NCBI GenBank assembly: GCA_019359595.1
Contig: JAHHGZ010000029.1
Coordinates: 64,253-110,274 of the forward strand
Source of the DNA: Cyanomargarita calcarea GSE-NOS-MK-12-04C
GTDB taxonomy: Bacteria > Cyanobacteriota > Cyanobacteriia > Cyanobacteriales > Nostocaceae
DNA: 46,022 nucleotides
Direction: 5' to 3'
Part shown: piece by piece, positions 37,701 to 45,645 of the stretch
Layout: every line of letters begins with the position of its first letter
Numbering within the stretch: the stretch's first letter is position 1
Position numbers and translations under genes: made by a program
The notes under the pieces: model-generated
Database searches by the model: none
What the model saw: only the letters and a program-made list of their open reading frames with translations
Told to the model about the DNA's origin: nothing

Positions 37701-38397
37701 GACGGTAATTAATGTTAAGAAAAATCTCGATGTTTTGAGAGATGGAATTCAACAGCTGGGGATTATTGAAACTGATTTGAATGATACAGCAGTTGCAGCA
37801 GTCAAACGAGCAATAGATATTCAGGAAAATCAAGTAGCCCAACTCACAGAAATTGAGGATGTTACAGAAATTGCTGTAGCTGTGAAAGCTTTAAAAGAAC
37901 AACTCAAGCTTGAACGTCCTTGGCGTGATATTAGCAGTTTAGAACCCCACCTGCAAGCAATTGAGAAATATTATCAAACAGTCAGGTTGAGATTAATTAC
38001 CCGTCACGAACAACAAACTGAAGAAATTCAGGGGAGATTAAAACAACGTCCCGGCTATATGAAGCTCAATGAGAAACAGTCTGAATATGTTTTCCGTCCG
38101 ATTCAACAAGCATCTTGTGACACAACTGCTGATGCCGTTTATCCTAGTTTACTAAAATTAAAAGATACGGCAGCCATTCAAATTCAATCAGCAGAGGCAA
38201 AAGCAAATACTATCCTTGATAATGTCTTATCGGAAGAAACTAAGGAGGAAATTATCCAGCTATCTTTGAATTTGAGTGGTAGAGAATTGAGTACACAGGA
38301 AGATGTGGAAATGTTGGTTAGTCAAATTAGAGATAGGCTTTTAGTACAGTTAAAAGCGAATACTCGAATTAGGATAATTCCGGATAATTTAAGTTAA
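34762..38397 (+). CDS. brxC: BREX protein BrxC, P-loop ATPase
   Basis: A 1211-residue AAA+-type ATPase, the usual size for BrxC. The Walker A motif is SGFYGSGKSSFAK (about residues 85-97), and the Walker B-like segment is LFVVIDEVSQYV (about 274-285). A TGQQKL sensor-like motif follows. The long C-terminal half is largely helical with charged coiled segments. The protein is thought to couple ATP use to BREX complex assembly. It is the last of the tightly packed brxEABC block; the next BREX gene, pglX, begins only after 3.2 kb of cargo. The ATG at 34762 gives the usual LIKEIFAADITRNI start. Confidence 0.95.
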   Translation: MLIKEIFAADITRNIAPVVYFHEQDPAKVREEVSEYIITGGYPESDPRHKRVQAGIHEQFVKLLKALAEELQKRNGAELPSSWISGFYGSGKSSFAKLLGLALDNLILPDGRLLADVLLARDDSPKNQEFHKAWQRVRSLIDPIAVVFDIGAVARDDEHIHSAVRRQIQSRLGYCTISNYVADHELKLELDGKWNEFLSCAEQTLGESWDIAKNDQLAEEAFSEVMYAMNPNRYNEPMSWLDSRAGAQTGIGTSVEETTRAIIEMLRIRAAGKTLFVVIDEVSQYVHQNDSRMLKLQSFVSDLGQKLKGKVWLLATGQQKLEDSADESSIGKLKDRFPPKLRVHLAPTNIRDVVHKRLLKKTPSREVELRSLFQKHRSELKLYGYKCDAITEEDFVEVYPMLPSYVDLLMQITSNLRTRSTRVKGDDHAIRGLLQLLGELFREQKLGEQEVGALVTINAIYEVQQSALDADVQTTLARLFCHEEVINDDMAIRVAKAVALLELIQEQEPTTATLVSQCLYSHLGMGNQESNIFPALEKLRNLGLLSYSDKLGYKIQSSAGQEWQRDRDNYSVTQDAISEIIAEKLKTLLGTVKRPDYKNKSFPWAAYYSDGRQRNEERLQVPNDPAVLNIDFRYLSNQGERNSTTWVQTSSGNNFQNRLIWVVGKDGSLAAQVRDLERSRHIIKKYDARKQSLNRDKQRLLFEEQSRCDKLETDVEAAISQAFMDGEIFFRGRQIDKIQHGNSFASVLERVGESILPEIYSKYVDVAVTPGELAQLLEPNLSGPSHKFMDKVLGILELDSGKYIPTCSGEVPSRIARYIDDYNGVSGTALLNHFGAAPYGHPTDVVKACLLGLLRGAKLRIRPESGDEITSVRDPGTKDLFTKDRDFKRADLLPPNQTNISAQDKVKICKFFQEALSIELDRENDAIADAIFNYFPAVSKRLQEIERRYNKLPQRLDIPLVLQKLRDALEKSMRSRQVEETVINVKKNLDVLRDGIQQLGIIETDLNDTAVAAVKRAIDIQENQVAQLTEIEDVTEIAVAVKALKEQLKLERPWRDISSLEPHLQAIEKYYQTVRLRLITRHEQQTEEIQGRLKQRPGYMKLNEKQSEYVFRPIQQASCDTTADAVYPSLLKLKDTAAIQIQSAEAKANTILDNVLSEETKEEIIQLSLNLSGRELSTQEDVEMLVSQIRDRLLVQLKANTRIRIIPDNLS

Positions 38398-38479
38398 AAT
38401 TATCGGCGATGTCTACGACGGGCTACGCTTACGTAGGTAACATAACTAAAATTTACACCAGTTGATGAGGGTTAAAATT

Positions 38480-38728
38480 ATGAGTTCATTACTTCAAAAA
38501 ATGTTAAGCGAGATTGAGCAACTGAATCCAGAAGAACAACTGGCATTAATGGGACATTTAGTGGAATCTATGAAGAAGCACGTTACTCCATCCCAGTCAC
38601 AACGAAAGTGGAGCGATTTAAAAGGGATGGCACGTTATCCGCTACTTGGTGAGGATGCTCAGGACTGGGTTTCCCGTACTCGAAGGGAAGGTGATGAGCA
38701 TCGAGAATGGTTACTGCGAGGAGAGTAA
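38480..38728 (+). CDS. antitoxin-like partner of PIN toxin
   Basis: An 82-residue acidic-to-neutral protein from the ATG at 38480 (MSSLLQKMLSEIEQLNPEEQ), which follows a GAGGG ribosome site by eight bases; a start at 38462 is less supported. The first 40 residues are a helical dimerisation-type domain (LNPEEQLALMGHLVES). The C-terminal half is basic and W-containing (KWSDLKGMARYPLLGEDAQDW), the form of cyanobacterial VapB-type antitoxins with a toxin-binding tail. Its TAA overlaps the ATG of the PIN gene by one base. It should neutralise that toxin and repress the pair, although the exact family is not certain. Confidence 0.75.
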   Translation: MSSLLQKMLSEIEQLNPEEQLALMGHLVESMKKHVTPSQSQRKWSDLKGMARYPLLGEDAQDWVSRTRREGDEHREWLLRGE

Positions 38729-39171
38729 TGAAGATAAGTGACGCTTTAACTGGTGTTTCTCGTTTATTTCTTGATACAGCACCCGTCATTTATTTTATTG
38801 AGCGAAATCCACGATTTGTGAATTTTGTCGATCCAATTTTTGAGCGGTTGGAAACTGATATTACAGCAGTTGTATCTCCAGTGACATTATCAGAGTGTTT
38901 AGTGGGTCCCCTGCGTCTGGGATTAGCGGATTTAGAGAAGGCTTTTATTGATATGTTGCAGCAAGATGAAGTGGTTTTTGTCGAAATTGACGCTGCGATC
39001 GCACGAGAAGCGGCGATAATGCGGTTGCGTTATAATCTTCAACTCCCTGATGCGTTGCAAGTAGCAGTCGCTTTAGCATCTGGTTGTGAAGCATTTTTGA
39101 CAAATGACCAGGCTTTAAAACGAGTGGTAGAGTTGAGGATTTTAGTAGTAGGTGAGTTGGAGGTAGGTTAA
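38728..39171 (+). CDS. PIN domain toxin (VapC-type ribonuclease)
   Basis: A 147-residue PIN domain protein from the ATG at 38728, which has an excellent GAGGAG site six bases upstream. The acidic catalytic residues are Asp16 in LFLDTAPVIYF, Glu57 in TLSECLVG, Asp108 in LPDALQ and Asp127 in FLTNDQAL; all four are present, so a metal-dependent RNase is expected. It is translationally coupled to the antitoxin-like gene. It sits inside the BREX locus between brxC and pglX, where it may stabilise the island or act as a second line of defence; this is inference. Confidence 0.9.
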   Translation: MKISDALTGVSRLFLDTAPVIYFIERNPRFVNFVDPIFERLETDITAVVSPVTLSECLVGPLRLGLADLEKAFIDMLQQDEVVFVEIDAAIAREAAIMRLRYNLQLPDALQVAVALASGCEAFLTNDQALKRVVELRILVVGELEVG

Positions 39172-39205
39172 AATAGGGGCATTGTCTGGAGAAAGGAAAT
39201 CACCA

Positions 39206-39994
39206 ATGCCGTCTCCGTTTCCGGGAATGGACCCGTATTTAGAACAATCTCCCTTTTGGTCATCGTTTCATAGCCGTTTAATTGTGGCGATCGCTGACTA
39301 TATTGGACCGCAAATTATGCCAAAGTACTACATTGAAGTAGAAACAAGAACATATTCTGAGAGTGCAGACAGTGAATTGTTGGTCGGAATTCCTGATGCG
39401 GTGGTGTTTTCTTCAGTGGATAAATCTACGCTTGCCCAAAATACAGTTATGGAGACTTCAAGCGTAGCAATTTTAAATCGCCCTCAACAAGTCCGACTAC
39501 CCATGAGAGTGGAAGTTAAAGAGCGGTACTTAGAAGTGAGAGAATTGGGAACAGATGTGGTCATCGCAGCAATCGAACTTCTGTCACCTACAAATAAGCG
39601 AACTGGAAAAGGTCGTGTTGCTTATGAGGAAAAGCGGCAACAGATTTTAGATAGCAAGTCTCACTTCATTGAACTTGATTTACTCCGCAGCGAACTGCCC
39701 ATATTAATAACTGAAAATGATTTGAACTGGGATTATCGCATTTTGGTCAGTCGCAGCGAACAACGTCCGATTGCAGACCTTTATGGATTTATGTTACCAG
39801 AACCAATTCCCATTTTCCCCTTACCATTAAAGTCAGAAGATAAGGAGATAGCAATCGATTTACAATCTATTTTGAATGGAGTGTACGAACGGGCAGGATA
39901 CCGTTTTCGCATCGATTATCGGCAACCAGTTCCTCCACCTGTTCTCCCCCAAGCAGATCGAGAATGGGTCACCACATTGTTATCGTCTTTGTAA
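39206..39994 (+). CDS. DUF4058 family protein
   Basis: A 262-residue protein with the family opening MPSPFPGMDPYLEQSPFWSS and the conserved IELLSPTNKRTGKGR and YEEKRQQIL motifs. The ATG at 39206 has GGAGAAAGG eight bases upstream; a TTG at 39182 is not needed. The pattern IE-x-LSP-(T/A)NK with an upstream D (GIPDAVV) recalls a PD-(D/E)XK-like nuclease core, so a nuclease fold is possible, but the function of DUF4058 is unknown. These proteins are common in cyanobacteria and in Planctomycetes. It lies 34 bp after the toxin gene on the same strand. Confidence 0.87.
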   Translation: MPSPFPGMDPYLEQSPFWSSFHSRLIVAIADYIGPQIMPKYYIEVETRTYSESADSELLVGIPDAVVFSSVDKSTLAQNTVMETSSVAILNRPQQVRLPMRVEVKERYLEVRELGTDVVIAAIELLSPTNKRTGKGRVAYEEKRQQILDSKSHFIELDLLRSELPILITENDLNWDYRILVSRSEQRPIADLYGFMLPEPIPIFPLPLKSEDKEIAIDLQSILNGVYERAGYRFRIDYRQPVPPPVLPQADREWVTTLLSSL

Positions 39995-40092
39995 GATTTT
40001 TTCTTTCCCCTTATCTCTTGTAGTATTGGAATACACATTGCATTTTAAGATCGTAAATGATCGCATATAGAAATCCGGTTTGATTTTTGTTG

Positions 40093-40190
40093 GCGCAGCC
40101 TGCGGGAACGCTAAGGGCGAATGCGCTTATAAAATTACGTATCTGTAGGCTGCGTTACGAAGAGCGATAACGCACCCTACGGATCTTTTC
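40093..40190. repeat. dispersed-type repeat with GTAGG/CCTAC hairpin
   Basis: The GTAGG...GCGTTA / TAACGC...CCTAC hairpin at 40145-40180 and the preceding GCAGCCTGCGGGAACG block resemble the 'GTAGGGTGCGTTA' repeats frequent in cyanobacterial genomes (from memory). Confidence 0.5.
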
Positions 40191-40274
40191 AAAAATCTTT
40201 GGGGTAGTCCTATATTATGTTGGTATGAGAAAGTATTGATATTAGCAAATTACTAATAATGAGGAAATTAAACC

Positions 40275-40373
40275 ATGACTGAAACAAAACCCATTCGCAC
40301 AGCACGACGGAGACGAATTTTCCCCCAAATTCAATGGACAGAAGAACGAGAAGCAGAATTGTCCGATAAATAA
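40275..40373 (+). CDS. small ORF of 32 codons, basic peptide
   Basis: ATG at 40275 with a GAGGA site ten bases upstream. The peptide begins MTETKPIRTARRRRIF and ends in acidic residues (EEREAELSDK). It has no recognised family. A run of four arginines, a good ribosome site and a stop right before an A/T-rich stretch make it a plausible short gene, but chance cannot be excluded. Confidence 0.35.
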   Translation: MTETKPIRTARRRRIFPQIQWTEEREAELSDK

Positions 40374-40513
40374 AATAATTAATTTATCCTGGCTTCACTA
40401 ACGTTTAAATGCCCAATTTTTAGTGCTTTGATGGGTAAGTCATTTGTAAAAAACACAATGAATTTACCCCATAATTTCCGGAACCGGAAAGCTTTTTAAA
40501 TCAGAAAATCGCT

Positions 40514-41137
40514 TTAAATAATCGAGTCGAAAACCTGTTGGGCGGTTAAATTTAGCTGCGGGAAGGTGGGCGATACGATGCGGTCTGTACCCATAAATGG
40601 TGACATTTGATACTCTCCGTCGATTAATTCACAGATGAAAATAGTAGGGACTTTCGGGTTGCCGATAAACTTCCGACCACCCAATGCGGCGTAGTCTACA
40701 ATCCAATATTCAGGGATGCCCATTTCTTCGTAATCCCCGAATTTATCATGATAATCATCACGCCAGTTAGTTGAAACAACTTCTATTACTAGCGGTACAG
40801 TTTCGGGGTAGATAACGGTCGATTGTTTTTTCCAAAATGGTTCATTTTTAAGATTGTCACGGTTTATTAACAATACATCAGGTATGTACGCGGACTCAAT
40901 TAATGGTGTTTTGACTAAACCCATTTTTGGAATACGGTAAGGTAATTTGCACCGCTTAAACTCTGCTGCTATTTCTTCGGTTAGAAAACCTACAACATCT
41001 TCATGGTCTCCAACTGGTGGGGGCATCTCAATAATTACTCCATTGTGCAGTTCGTAGCGTCGGGATGAGTTTTCCGGATACCACGCGATAAATTCGTCGT
41101 AGGTATATAGCTTTATTTCGGCTTGTGTTTGGGTCAT
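40514..41137 (-). CDS. Uma2 family protein (PD-(D/E)XK nuclease fold)
   Basis: A 207-residue Uma2 protein with all core residues: the opening helix YTYDEFIAWYP, RYELHNGVIIEM, the Asp in IPDVLLI (Asp87) and the Glu in VIEVVSTNW (Glu119), then the YHDKFGDYEEMGIPEYWIVD block that is the family signature. The role is unknown. It is oriented against the BREX genes, which supports a separate origin from the locus around it. No ribosome site is evident. It is different in sequence from the copy at 30533. Confidence 0.92.
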   Translation of the reverse strand: MTQTQAEIKLYTYDEFIAWYPENSSRRYELHNGVIIEMPPPVGDHEDVVGFLTEEIAAEFKRCKLPYRIPKMGLVKTPLIESAYIPDVLLINRDNLKNEPFWKKQSTVIYPETVPLVIEVVSTNWRDDYHDKFGDYEEMGIPEYWIVDYAALGGRKFIGNPKVPTIFICELIDGEYQMSPFMGTDRIVSPTFPQLNLTAQQVFDSII

Positions 41138-41167
41138 AAAAGTTATTGGTTTTTCTGCTCTGCGTAT

Positions 41168-41240
41168 TTAAGCTTTCCCTGCTAAATCGGCAAGGCTAGT
41201 ACCTTCGACATCAGCCCATATTTGTAATTTCTCATGGGTT
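41168..41240 (-). pseudogene. possible C-terminal remnant
   Basis: A minus-strand frame reads HEKLQIWADVEGTSLADLAG then KA and a stop, without a start or upstream part. It could be the 3' end of a gene lost from between the Uma2 gene and the orphan antitoxin-like gene; the family is not recognised. Confidence 0.25.
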
Positions 41241-41249
41241 GTTTATAAA

Positions 41250-41486
41250 TTACTCAATAGGCTGACCCTGTATCTCAACGAGCCGTCGCTCAGTTGGCTT
41301 GCGGAGCGAAGGCATCTTAATTTGCTTGACTAAGCCAGATTCTAATAATGCTTGATGAAACGCAGCCTGCTCGCTGGTAATTTGAGAATTAAGACAATCC
41401 TGAACAGCTTGATTGAGCTGCTGTAGCTCAACCATTTCCAACGATTTTAACTGAACGAGGATTTGGTTAAGGATTGCTTTTGCCAT
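41250..41486 (-). CDS. orphan antitoxin-like protein
   Basis: A 78-residue protein (MAKAILNQILVQLKSLEMVELQQL) with an N-terminal helical domain and the tail LLESGLVKQIKMPSLRKPTERRLVEIQGQPIE. This matches cyanobacterial antitoxin-like proteins that normally end a little later and are followed by a PIN toxin gene on the same strand. Here no toxin follows; only a 112-bp gap and a Uma2 gene. It may be a truncated orphan or a free regulator. The start ATG is the only one in frame at this end. Confidence 0.6.
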   Translation of the reverse strand: MAKAILNQILVQLKSLEMVELQQLNQAVQDCLNSQITSEQAAFHQALLESGLVKQIKMPSLRKPTERRLVEIQGQPIE

Positions 41487-41611
41487 AGATATCAGCTATC
41501 GAAGTGAACTAACCTTATTTTATCGCTTTGCCATTAGAATATTTTTGCCAGTCCTCTTCAGAGGACTTACGCTATTAGACTGGGACTTATACTCCCAGGA
41601 ACCCTTCCCCC

Positions 41612-44600
41612 ATGTCCTACCTCTCCCCCGAAGCAACATCCAAGCTATCAAGTACCATCCGCATCTTAAGGGAACGGTTGCTAACGGATTTGCACAATGC
41701 GGTAGACAGTGCCTATCAATTATCTATACCTTTAACCAAAGCCGGATTATCAGAAGAAATGCGGGTAAAGCGGCAAAGGTTGGAAAAATGGCTAGAAGAA
41801 CAATCCCGCAGTGAAAGACAGGGGAAAAAAGAGAAGGATAAACAAGCAAAGGAGCGATATTTAAAAACGGCAGAAAAATTAGCTGCGGCAACTTTGTTAA
41901 ACCGTTTGGTGGTAATTAAACAAATGGAAGCACACAGGTTAATTAAACCTGCGGTGGTAACTGGAGGTTGGCAAAGTCCGGGATATCGGGAATTTCAGGA
42001 TTTTGCACCGGAGCTACTAAAAGATGAAAGTGAAGGTTATTCCACGCTGTTGCAATTACTGTACGACGAATTAGCGCTCGATTTACCCGGATTATTTGGT
42101 AATGTGGGAGTGACAGTGTTATTTCCGATCCCTGCGAGTACATTACGAACTGTAATCGAAGCATTGAACGAGCCAGCATTAGCCGATGCATGGTTGGATG
42201 ATACCACTTTAGGCTGGGTTTATCAGTATTGGAACGACCCCGAACGGGAAGCGCTGGATGCCAAGTTGAATGGTGGGGGTAAAGTAGAACAGCACGAAAT
42301 CGCCAGCAAAACCCAAATGTTCACCGAACGTTACATGGTGGAATGGATGTTGCACAATAGTTTGGGGCAGATGTGGCTGGGTATGTGCAAGAAAAATAGT
42401 TGGGTAGCAGAAGTTGAGGCTGATGGGACGTTGCAACGGTTAGCACAACGACGGGAAATATGGCAAGAAAAACGGGAAGTTGGGGAAGTTGCGTTAGATG
42501 CGTTGATGCCAATTGAAAATGAAGCGGAAGATAGATGGAAATATTGGGTTCCTCAACCTTTAACTGATAGTTTGGTGGATAATGCGCCAAAAAGTATTAA
42601 AAACTTGAAAATACTCGACCCAGCTTGCGGTTCCGGGCATTTCCTGGTGATAGCTTTTGGTTTATTGTTTGCACTTTATCAAGAAGAAGCACGACATCGA
42701 GGGGAAAATTGGAGCGACAAAGAAATAGTTGAGTCGATTTTAGAGAATAATTTATATGGTATAGATATTGACCCCAGAGCAGTGCAAATTGCAGCGGCTG
42801 CATTGATTTTAAAAGCCCGTTTGTTATGTTATCAAGCACAGCCAAAGTCTTTGAATTTGGTAGCTTCCAACTTGGAATTATCCGCTTTACCAGAGGATGA
42901 CCCAGCTTTGGTGGAGTTGCGGCACGAGGTGACGGAAGCAACAGGTATACCCGAAGAATTAACGAATCGGATAGTTAAAGCTTTGAAAGGAGCAGATTAT
43001 TTAGGGACGTTGTTAAAGATTGATGCAGAGGTTGATGAAGCGATTCGCAAGTATGAGAAAGATAATTTTACCCCCCTACAGCTACGTATTTTTGACCCCA
43101 CTCCCACCGAAGGCAGCGTAGGGTTCAATTTTGAAGAAACCAAATCATCGCTATTAGATAAATTGGAGCAATTTTTATCCCGTCGCACCAGTGGGGATGA
43201 TTTAGGTTTGCGGTTGCGAGGGGAACAGTTAGCGGCGGGTATTAGATTTATTCGCATGGCTAGGGAAAATACTTATGATTTAGTAATTGGGAATCCGCCA
43301 TATCAAGGGACGAGTAAGATGGTGGATGCGAAGTATGTAGCAAAGGTATATCAGCGCGGCAAGGCTGATTTGTATGCGGCATTTTTGGAGCGGGGTTTGC
43401 AGTTGACTAAAGATGGGGGAATGTCTGCGTTAGTGACGATGCGGAATTGGATGTTTATTCAGCAGTTTACCAAGATTCGAGAATTTTTAATTGATAATTT
43501 TGATTTGCGGGTCTTGGGAGATGTGGATAGGGGTGCTTTTGAAGAAGTACCAAATGAAGTTCTTGCTGCGGCAATCAGTATTTTTCAAAAAGTAAAGCCA
43601 AGCGGTAAACTTAGTATAGCAATGCAACCGACTGCATTAGATGATAATTCTTACGATCGGCAGCGAACAAAACGGAAGCGTGCAGCAATTTTAGCGCAAG
43701 TTGGGAAGTTTGAATTTTTGTGCGATCGCTTTCACGTCATCAAGGAAAAACCCCTCATCTACTGGTGGGATGAAGCTTTCCTCAAACGCTATGCTCAAAC
43801 ACCAAAAATGGGCGATGAAACTGATGTTAGGGTAGGGATGCAAACAGCAAATAATACTCGTTTTTTACGGCAGCATTGGGAAATTCAACTGAATGAGCTT
43901 TTAATTTATTCCATGAATAATACCTTTTCTGGCTTACCTCAAAATAAATGGGTTCCATATATAAAAGGTGCTGAAGGTAAATCTTGGTTTGAACCACTTA
44001 CAGATGTCTTAATTTGGACACCAAATGCAATTCAAATCAAACTTTTTGAGAGAGATGGAAAGCAAGCATCACGACCGCAGAATGAAAATTTCTACTTTTG
44101 TCAAGGCATTGCTTTTCCTTCTATTGGCAGTAAATTTACTGCACGTAGTTACCGCTTTAGAAGTGTATTTGGAAATGCTGGGTTATCAGTTTTTCCAAAA
44201 AATATAGCCAATGCGACTTGTCTTATGAATAGTCAAATAGCACAAAAAATTGTTGCATCACTTAATCCCACAGTTAATTTTTTAGTTGGTGATGTTAACC
44301 GTCTCCCCCTCTTCCCCATCGCTAACGCAGAAAAAATCTTCGCCAAACTGGAAACATCCTTTACCGAACACGAAGCAGCCCGTGAAACATCGGTAGAATT
44401 TAAACAACCCGGTGCATCAGCATGGAACTACACCCAACAATGGGCACAAACCGCAGTAGATAGAGAACCCAACACACCCTTACCCAACTACCAACCAGTT
44501 TACGAACAACCCCCAGCCACTAACTTTATATCTTACGCCATAGGTATCGCCCTTAATCGCTTTGCTGCAAACAGAGAAGGAATCCTTACCCCCCCTGCTT

Positions 44601-45616
44601 CGCTTCCCCCCCTTAGCAAGGGGGGGACTGAGGGGGGGTTAATTCTCCCCCACAGCATCCTCTACCTCTCCACATACTCAGAACGTGACTCCCTCGAACA
44701 TCCCGCAACCCAACCCATCCATGACACCTGGCAAAAACACGGTGCAGAAATAGCCGCAGGAAAAACCCTCCGCGACTGGCTGCGTTTATCCTTCTTCAAA
44801 GAAGTACACTTAGGGATGTATGACAACCGTCCTATATATTTCCCCCTCTCCTCGCAGAAAAAGAACTTCGTAGCTTTCATCAGCATCCATCGCTGGCAAG
44901 ATGACACCCTGCAAACCCTCCTCGCAGACTACCTCATACCCGAACTCAGCCAAATCGAAGGGGAACTCAACGACTTACTCGAAGCACGCAACCAAAGCGA
45001 TAAAAAAAGCCAAAATAAAGCCGAAGAACGTTATAGCAAAGTCCTGCAACTGCAAACCGAATTAAAAACCTTTATCGAACTCGTGCAAAAATGTGCCGAA
45101 GCGGGAACACCACCAGCTAACTCCCAAGATACTCCCCGCGAAGCCGATGCTCGTTTTAAAATGAACCTTGATGATGGTGTCATGGTTAACAGCGCTGCAT
45201 TATGGTCACTTTTAGAACCACAGTGGAATCAACCGAAAAAATGGTGGTCGGAACTTTGTAACGCTCAAGGTAAAAAAGATTACGATTGGTCGCATTTAGC
45301 AGCCCGTTATTTCCCGGAACGAGTCGATACAAAATGCCAACAAGACCCGTCTCTAGCTGTTGCCCACGGCTGTTTCTGGAAATATCACCCCGCAAAAGCT
45401 TATGAATGGGAACTGCGATTACAGGACGAAATAGCACCGGATTTTAGAATACATGAAAATGATTCTGATAACTTGCGAGAAGAATTTGAATTAGAGAATC
45501 CCGAATTAGTTTTAGAATTAAAAGAAAAAGAAGATAAAAGAAGGGAAAGGAAGCGGAAAAAGGAAGATACAGAGAATGATTTTAGCCTTGATATTGAATT
45601 AGAAGAGGAAGATTAA
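41612..45616 (+). CDS. pglX: BREX DNA adenine methyltransferase PglX
   Basis: A 1334-residue protein. Methyltransferase motif I (AdoMet binding) is LDPACGSGHFL at about residues 334-344, and the catalytic NPPY motif is VIGNPPYQ near residue 561, both expected of an N6-adenine methyltransferase. Flanking helical regions and a C-terminal specificity part complete the usual size. It methylates self DNA and is needed for BREX phage exclusion. Residues about 991-1012 are a Pro/Gly-rich stretch coded by a dispersed C-rich/G-rich repeat. The ATG at 41612 has an in-frame stop 11 codons upstream. It lies 3.2 kb after brxC behind cargo. pglZ would be expected beyond the window edge. Confidence 0.93.
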   Translation: MSYLSPEATSKLSSTIRILRERLLTDLHNAVDSAYQLSIPLTKAGLSEEMRVKRQRLEKWLEEQSRSERQGKKEKDKQAKERYLKTAEKLAAATLLNRLVVIKQMEAHRLIKPAVVTGGWQSPGYREFQDFAPELLKDESEGYSTLLQLLYDELALDLPGLFGNVGVTVLFPIPASTLRTVIEALNEPALADAWLDDTTLGWVYQYWNDPEREALDAKLNGGGKVEQHEIASKTQMFTERYMVEWMLHNSLGQMWLGMCKKNSWVAEVEADGTLQRLAQRREIWQEKREVGEVALDALMPIENEAEDRWKYWVPQPLTDSLVDNAPKSIKNLKILDPACGSGHFLVIAFGLLFALYQEEARHRGENWSDKEIVESILENNLYGIDIDPRAVQIAAAALILKARLLCYQAQPKSLNLVASNLELSALPEDDPALVELRHEVTEATGIPEELTNRIVKALKGADYLGTLLKIDAEVDEAIRKYEKDNFTPLQLRIFDPTPTEGSVGFNFEETKSSLLDKLEQFLSRRTSGDDLGLRLRGEQLAAGIRFIRMARENTYDLVIGNPPYQGTSKMVDAKYVAKVYQRGKADLYAAFLERGLQLTKDGGMSALVTMRNWMFIQQFTKIREFLIDNFDLRVLGDVDRGAFEEVPNEVLAAAISIFQKVKPSGKLSIAMQPTALDDNSYDRQRTKRKRAAILAQVGKFEFLCDRFHVIKEKPLIYWWDEAFLKRYAQTPKMGDETDVRVGMQTANNTRFLRQHWEIQLNELLIYSMNNTFSGLPQNKWVPYIKGAEGKSWFEPLTDVLIWTPNAIQIKLFERDGKQASRPQNENFYFCQGIAFPSIGSKFTARSYRFRSVFGNAGLSVFPKNIANATCLMNSQIAQKIVASLNPTVNFLVGDVNRLPLFPIANAEKIFAKLETSFTEHEAARETSVEFKQPGASAWNYTQQWAQTAVDREPNTPLPNYQPVYEQPPATNFISYAIGIALNRFAANREGILTPPASLPPLSKGGTEGGLILPHSILYLSTYSERDSLEHPATQPIHDTWQKHGAEIAAGKTLRDWLRLSFFKEVHLGMYDNRPIYFPLSSQKKNFVAFISIHRWQDDTLQTLLADYLIPELSQIEGELNDLLEARNQSDKKSQNKAEERYSKVLQLQTELKTFIELVQKCAEAGTPPANSQDTPREADARFKMNLDDGVMVNSAALWSLLEPQWNQPKKWWSELCNAQGKKDYDWSHLAARYFPERVDTKCQQDPSLAVAHGCFWKYHPAKAYEWELRLQDEIAPDFRIHENDSDNLREEFELENPELVLELKEKEDKRRERKRKKEDTENDFSLDIELEEED
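44587..44646 (+). mobile_element. C-rich/G-rich repeat inserted in frame in pglX
   Basis: About 60 bp with a TTACCCCCCCT end, inner CCCCCCTT-AGC-AAGGGGGG palindrome and AGGGGGGGTTAA end, codes for TPPASLPPLSKGGTEGGL in the protein. Ile-Leu occurs on both sides, as if a short target was duplicated. This repeat type is usually intergenic in cyanobacteria. Confidence 0.6.
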
Positions 45617-45621
45617 TACTT

Positions 45622-45645
45622 AGAGGATGTTTCAAAACATCCTCT
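45622..45645 (+). terminator. palindrome after pglX
   Basis: AGAGGATGTTT and its exact complement are separated by two bases, five bases after the pglX stop. No T-run follows. It may terminate pglX or be a mobile-element end. Confidence 0.45.
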
